The notes under the pieces were generated by a model. The model saw nothing but the letters and a program-made list of their open reading frames with translations. It searched no databases and was not told the DNA's origin. A program made the translations under genes and the position numbers. DNA of 64,000 nt from Lithospermum erythrorhizon (lineage: Eukaryota; Streptophyta; Magnoliopsida; Boraginales; Boraginaceae): NCBI GenBank assembly GCA_019722365.1, contig JADFUC010000391.1, positions 62,001-126,000 on the forward strand, given 5' to 3'. This document shows positions 59,258-64,000 of the stretch, piece after piece. The first letter of the stretch is position 1. Every line of letters starts with the position of its first letter.

Positions 59258-60171
59258 TAACGTTTGAAGTATCTTCTCGTCTTCCTGATTTCCAAGATCA
59301 CTTCCTCTATCAGATGAATCACATTTCTATAATTGTGGAGCTCCAGAATAACATAACGCTTCGAGGAGCCTTTTGTTATTCAAACAATAAGATTGAACAT
59401 GCTTGTATCATTTTCTTTATAATTGTATCACTTGCTGCATCTGGTACATCAGAATATGCTACTTCATCTCAGTTTCTTCTTGAATGATGGTTATAACAAA
59501 TATTTATCAATTCTTCAGACTTCTGTTGATTTACTAAATTAATAATTTTATTTATTAGTTTTCACAATATTTAGAAATTTTGTGATGATATGTCTTGAAA
59601 TATCTTATTCCTTGCACATAGTATTATTAATTTCTTGAAAATGTATACTATATAAACTATAAAGTACATTTTATATCGCTTTGAAAACATATAAACTATA
59701 AAGTACATCTTAGAACTCTTTTTAACAGAAGTTTGAAAATATCTGAGACAGGGGATAAGATATTTCAAAATGTACTATGTAGCATATAGCTTTCATGATA
59801 TTTTGAGAAAAATAAAAAGATCAATATCAGTATTAGAAAAAAGGAAAAAAAATGTGCATGGAAAAGAATCGATCTTGGTCGCGTGGCACCTTATGCTATT
59901 GTTTTGGTATTATTCGACATGGTTTAGTGTCATCTTTCCCAATCGAAAATATCTTGATTTATCATTTTGCAAATAAAATATTATGCATTAAGCCATTAAG
60001 TATTCATATTTATTTTCTTATGACTTTATTTGAAGACAATAAACATATACTCCGTAACAGGAAGAAATTAGGACATTTGGAGAGGGACACTATCCAATTA
60101 TTTTAATATTATATATTCTCGACGATATATAAATTAAACTATGCACCCATATCTAAATATACATATATTTG
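59258..60171. other. EndoU 3' flank
   Basis: This holds the EndoU 3' UTR and AT-rich DNA. ATATAAACTATAAAGTACAT occurs twice (about 59651 and 59690), a short local duplication. No gene seen. Confidence 0.45.
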
Positions 60172-61031
60172 TTAGTATTAGGCTAATTAGCCAAGTTTCC
60201 TCCTCGAATTATCGCTTAATTTTCAACTCATTCCTGCACTATTAGCTCTTTCGTAGACGCCTCCCTGAACCCATTATTTCAACTTTAAACAACAAACGAC
60301 TACTTATTTATAACACTAAACCAAAAAGATAAGTGACACATTGAAAATATTTTACATACTGTAATAAAATTCGCCTAATTTCTTTTTTCGACACAATCTC
60401 TTACCATATCCCCACCTCTCCCCCAAACTTTTCCCCTCGACCACTCAACCACAAATTTATTCTTCGAACACCTTAATTCCATTACCAACAATCACTTTTT
60501 CTTTGACACCATGCCCCTCAACGCTCTATACTACCTCAACCACAAATTTCTTCGACACACCCCACCATACCCCCCATCTCACTTTTTCCTCGGGAATTTT
60601 TTTCCTTAAACTTTCCTCCGACCACCAACCACCAATCTAAAATCAAAGCGAAAGCCTTGAGGAAAAGCTTGTGGAGGGAAAGTTCGTAGAGGTATGGTAG
60701 ACGTAGCGTAGGATGTAACAAAGAAAAATTGGTCATGAAAGCTATAAAGTTCAAGTAGATAGCGAGGTATTTGTCAAATAAGAATTTCAAGTATTGAATG
60801 AAAGTCATGTATAAGTTTAGTAAAGTGAAGTGTAGACAAAGCAAGAAAGCCATGATAATTTATTTTAATTACGTAAAATATTTTAAATGCCTCTATATTT
60901 AATTTAGTGTTAATTTAGTTATTTTGCTGCTTAAAATCTAAATAATATATTAGAGGACATTTTGAAAAAGTCCGATACCAGGACAAGTTGAAAATTAAAA
61001 AGGAGTCAAAGAACTAATTAGCTTTAGTATT
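60172..61031. mobile_element. Non-autonomous DNA transposon with ~60-bp inverted ends
   Basis: The left end begins TTAGTATTAGGCTAATTAG, then TTTCCTCC, TTAATTTTCAACT and TTCCTG. The right end, read on the minus strand, begins AATACTAAAGCTAATTAG, then TTTGACTCC, TTAATTTTCAACT and GTCCTG. The ends are inverted and similar over about 60 bases, and the whole is about 860 bp. No transposase is present; the 105-codon minus-strand ORF inside has no homology I know. Family uncertain (Mutator-like is possible from the long ends). Confidence 0.55.
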
Positions 61032-61920
61032 ATAAACATTAAGTATACTTGAACAATTTAACACGTGATGTGATTATATGACTAATATGAGCGATTATTA
61101 CTCATCAAACGTCTAAAAATATAGTAATTACGATAGGTCGATAGTTGAAAATTCGTCGAATGAAAAGAAAAGAAAAAATGGTAAATCCAAGCTCAAATAA
61201 AGCAAAACCAATGAAAATGTCTTGGAATGAAAGCGTCTACGTGTTACGTATCAATAGTTCGAGAACCGCAAACCAATTCTTTGATATATTGTCATCAATG
61301 TATCTTTTCATACTTTATTGGGCTCCATCATTTCTAATAATCTTCAAAGGGAAATATCAAATATGACATCTACTTTTGGATTTGTATTTCGTAACCGACT
61401 CACTTTGTGACCATGTTTGCTCACAATCATCATAACCTAACACTAGTATTTTGGAATAAAGTGGAGACAATAGAGGGTTTTAGAGAAACTAAAAGGAGTA
61501 GTGAAAGGGGTATGTATATTTTCCAACTCTAATTCATTTTGTATTTCTAAGATTTTTTTACTAATCAATTTAATAATGTAATTCAAATATGTATTTTTCA
61601 TTTTGCAAACTTTTGATATATAAGTACTTTATCTATAATATTTAATCATCAATATATATTTAGAATTAGTAACATAATTATTCGTTAAGTTCATTTAATC
61701 ATCGCCTACTTGTTTTTGTCTTTTTTTAAAATAGTTAAAATTACAATAGTTCATAACCCCTTTCCTACAATGAGATTTGAATCCCTTAACCTCAAATATC
61801 TAGAATGGTAGTCTCAACCACTAGATCATTCGATTATCTCAATTATTTCCGTCTTAAATACGGATATCCTCCTTTCATTCACAAGCAATTCACCAAATAT
61901 ATAAATTAAACCAACATATA
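61032..61920. other. AT-rich intergenic DNA
   Basis: I see no gene, RNA or clear transposon in this stretch. Confidence 0.4.
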
Positions 61921-61929
61921 AATTGGATT

Positions 61930-61931
<2 letters not shown>

Positions 61932-61998
<67 letters not shown>
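61932..61998. repeat. (AT)n microsatellite
   Basis: About 65 bases of nearly pure alternating AT, starting after TATATACAT and ending before AAAGCACGAG. Confidence 0.95.
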
Positions 61999-62002
<4 letters not shown>

Positions 62003-62479
62003 CGAGTTTTAATAGTTTCGTTCTACTTACGATTGAACGGATTAAAATAATTATTAATGAAACGGTATACTATATTTTGATCAATTTTAATTGAACTAAA
62101 AGACTACAAATACTATTTCTATAATATAGGATTCTACATGGAATAAAATTATTTAAAATACACTTATTACTTAATGTATACAAGCGAAAAAAATATTTAT
62201 AGTTCAATTTCATATTTTTTATGCATAGATTATTAATTTCATCCTATAAATTTTTTATATATAGATTAATTTCATCCTATCAGATTTATAATTTATAGCT
62301 TTCATAATTGATTCTCCTCGACAAAATAGGGGCAATGATTAACCTATTGACATGCATTAATTTTTTATTCAAAAATTAGATATGTATTATAGTACACGTA
62401 ACATATAATGCAATGTTATATATATTCAACACGTCCGTCATTCATCATTGTTGTAAGTACTAAGGTATTATTCATGTGT

Positions 62480-63110
62480 ATTATGAATACTACATACTAA
62501 ATTTATCCCTAAAAGACTGTAAAATTCTCCTTATCAATAATTAAAATTGTTTAAATCTCAACCAACAAAATTTTAAAATTATGAATATTATTATATACTA
62601 CCTTCATCTCTAGTATTGCTCGATTTATTTTTCAATAGTTAGAGTTATTAAGAAACTTAACCACCAAATAATCACTACTCACATACTAAACCCATCTCTA
62701 ATAGATCACCACTTTTTTTTCAATAGTCAAATTTTTTTGAAGCACAACCAACAAAACTTAAAAATTATGAAAATATCATACTACCTCCATCTCTAAAAGG
62801 TTAATTGATTTTATTTTTGAATAGTTAAAATTATTTAAAAGTCAACCACCAAAATTTAAAATTTATAAATACTAAATTTCACATCCATCTCTAAAAGATC
62901 ATTCAATTTTCTTGTTCAATAATCAAAATTATTTAAAATTCAACCGACAAAACTAAAAATTATTATCAGATATTACCTCTATTTCTAAATTTTTATAGAT
63001 TTTCTTTTTTTCAATAGTTAAATTATTTAAACTCAACCACCAAAATTCAAAATTTATAAATATTAAATATGACATCGTTTCCTAAAAGATCGCTCAATTT
63101 TTCTTTGTCT
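62480..63110. repeat. Degenerate ~95-bp tandem array
   Basis: About seven diverged units of roughly 88-105 bases. Each has a CCATCTCTAAAAGATCA-like block, then TTTTTCAATAGTTAAAATTA, then AACCACCAAAATTTAAAATT. Unit starts fall near 62505, 62605, 62693, 62788, 62886, 62980 and 63073. AT-rich and non-coding. Confidence 0.75.
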
Positions 63111-63122
63111 TAAGAGTTCACG

Positions 63123-63378
63123 CAGAAGGTGAAATCTTCTTTATTGGTTTACGTTAATAATGATTTATTTTATATAATGATGAAAATATTTAAAGTATTT
63201 TACTAAAATATTATAATTTGTTATTCAAATCAACAAGTATGATGAAATTAGATGATAAAGTTTATGTAAGAAGGTGAAAAACCTCCTTTATTGCTTTTAC
63301 ATATACGATGAAAATATTTAAAGTATTACTTAATATATTTTACTAAAAATATTATAATTTATTATTCAAATCAATGGT
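63123..63378. repeat. ~115-bp direct repeat pair
   Basis: The first copy (about 63123-63238) and second copy (about 63267-63378) share AGAAGGTGAAA, CTTTATTG, GATGAAAATATTTAAAGTAT, TATAATTTGTTATTCAAATC and nearby sequence in the same order. They adjoin the ~95-bp tandem array. Confidence 0.7.
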
Positions 63379-64000
63379 ATGTATATCAACATATAATATT
63401 TTCAGGAGTTAATTGAAATACATCGAACTATATAACAAGACTTTGCAAAAAAATAATATAATATGCATACGAAATTATAATGAAAAGATTACAACGAAAA
63501 ACGAAACGAGATTACAATGAAATGATTACAACAAAAAACAAAACCGGATCAAGTCACGTCTGACGCTTTCCTTAAAACAGATTCGACCTCTTCCCAAATC
63601 CAAGGCTAGATCTAATGCAGAAGCGATCGCTTCCTGTGATAAACGACCCAACGATAGACTTCACAAGCACAAGTGAATCGATCGACGAACCGCCTGCGAG
63701 CTTGATGTATCACCTGAGGAAAACAAACGAAAGGAGAGAATGGGTGCTCTCGGATTTTTTTTTTTGTAGTGTGTGTTTCTTCTTATTCATATGGAGTTTT
63801 TGGATGATTAAGTAGGCAACTTGTTGAACCAAAACATTTTTGTATTCATGAGCAAATCAAAACGGTTTGTAACAACTAAATGGCACTTAACACAATTGAT
63901 TGTCCATTCTCAGAATAAAATTTTGAATTTTGAATGCAAACTCGAGTTGACTGGAGCAAAGGTGGCTCGCACGAGTCCCTCTTTCGAACCGTGATTCGTG
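63379..64000. other. Intergenic DNA at the window end
   Basis: No gene is recognised. The stretch at about 63540-63740 is less AT-rich, with a 66-codon open frame (MQKRSLPVINDPTIDFTSTS) that matches nothing I know. It could be a fragment of a feature beyond the window. Confidence 0.3.

Noticed and set aside
60536..60853. 105-codon minus-strand ORF
   Set aside because: It lies within the inverted-end element, has no family homology and a composition expected of chance ORFs in AT-rich DNA.
1..64000. CRISPR array, bacterial operon or integrated virus
   Set aside because: No regularly spaced repeats of CRISPR type, no bacterial gene structure, and no capsid, reverse transcriptase or replication protein was recognised anywhere.

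Overview
The window is nuclear DNA of a flowering plant, almost certainly a eudicot. It has GT-AG introns in plant gene families (NAC, NPF, ALMT, plastid pyruvate kinase), AT-rich intergenic DNA, CACTA and PIF/Harbinger transposons, Stowaway-like MITEs and Au-like SINE fragments. There is no bacterial or organellar gene layout. I cannot name the species; an asterid is a guess only.

Region 1 (about 1.8-17.2 kb) is gene-rich. It holds an intronless-CDS TAF5 gene (+), a decayed AP-2 mu adaptin copy (-), a six-exon ALMT anion channel gene (+) flanked by two copies of a ~600 bp repeat, an INTS3-like pseudogene (+) and a four-exon NAC transcription factor (-).

Region 2 (about 17.2-40 kb) has no intact gene and is a transposon graveyard. 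It contains an unclassified element-like block with repeated AAACGGTACC motifs (about 19.9-23.4 kb), a degenerate PIF/Harbinger element A (about 25-29 kb), and a CACTA element (31868-38522) whose transposase remnant is interrupted by a second PIF/Harbinger element B (about 33.8-37.8 kb).

Region 3 (about 40-59.3 kb) is gene-rich again. An NPF7.3/NRT1.5-type transporter (+, 5 exons) converges on a plastid pyruvate kinase beta-subunit gene (-, 12 coding exons). Next comes a short cluster of box C/D snoRNAs with a plant snoRNA/ribosomal-type promoter (Site II and telo-box motifs plus a TATA box). About 690 bp downstream on the same strand is a seven-exon EndoU (XendoU-family) endoribonuclease gene. 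Three of the four snoRNA candidates carry 12-14 nt guides complementary to 18S rRNA as I remember it. I regard this cluster, and its position beside an enzyme family first described for snoRNA release, as the most interesting part of the window.

Region 4 (59.3-64 kb) is AT-rich intergenic DNA with a terminal-inverted-repeat element, an (AT)n microsatellite, a degenerate ~95 bp tandem array and a ~115 bp direct repeat.

The protein genes do not form a pathway; plant genes are individually transcribed. Gene models were built by hand from splice sites and family homology. Exon phases and total lengths were checked to be consistent for ALMT, NAC, NPF, PKP2 and EndoU.
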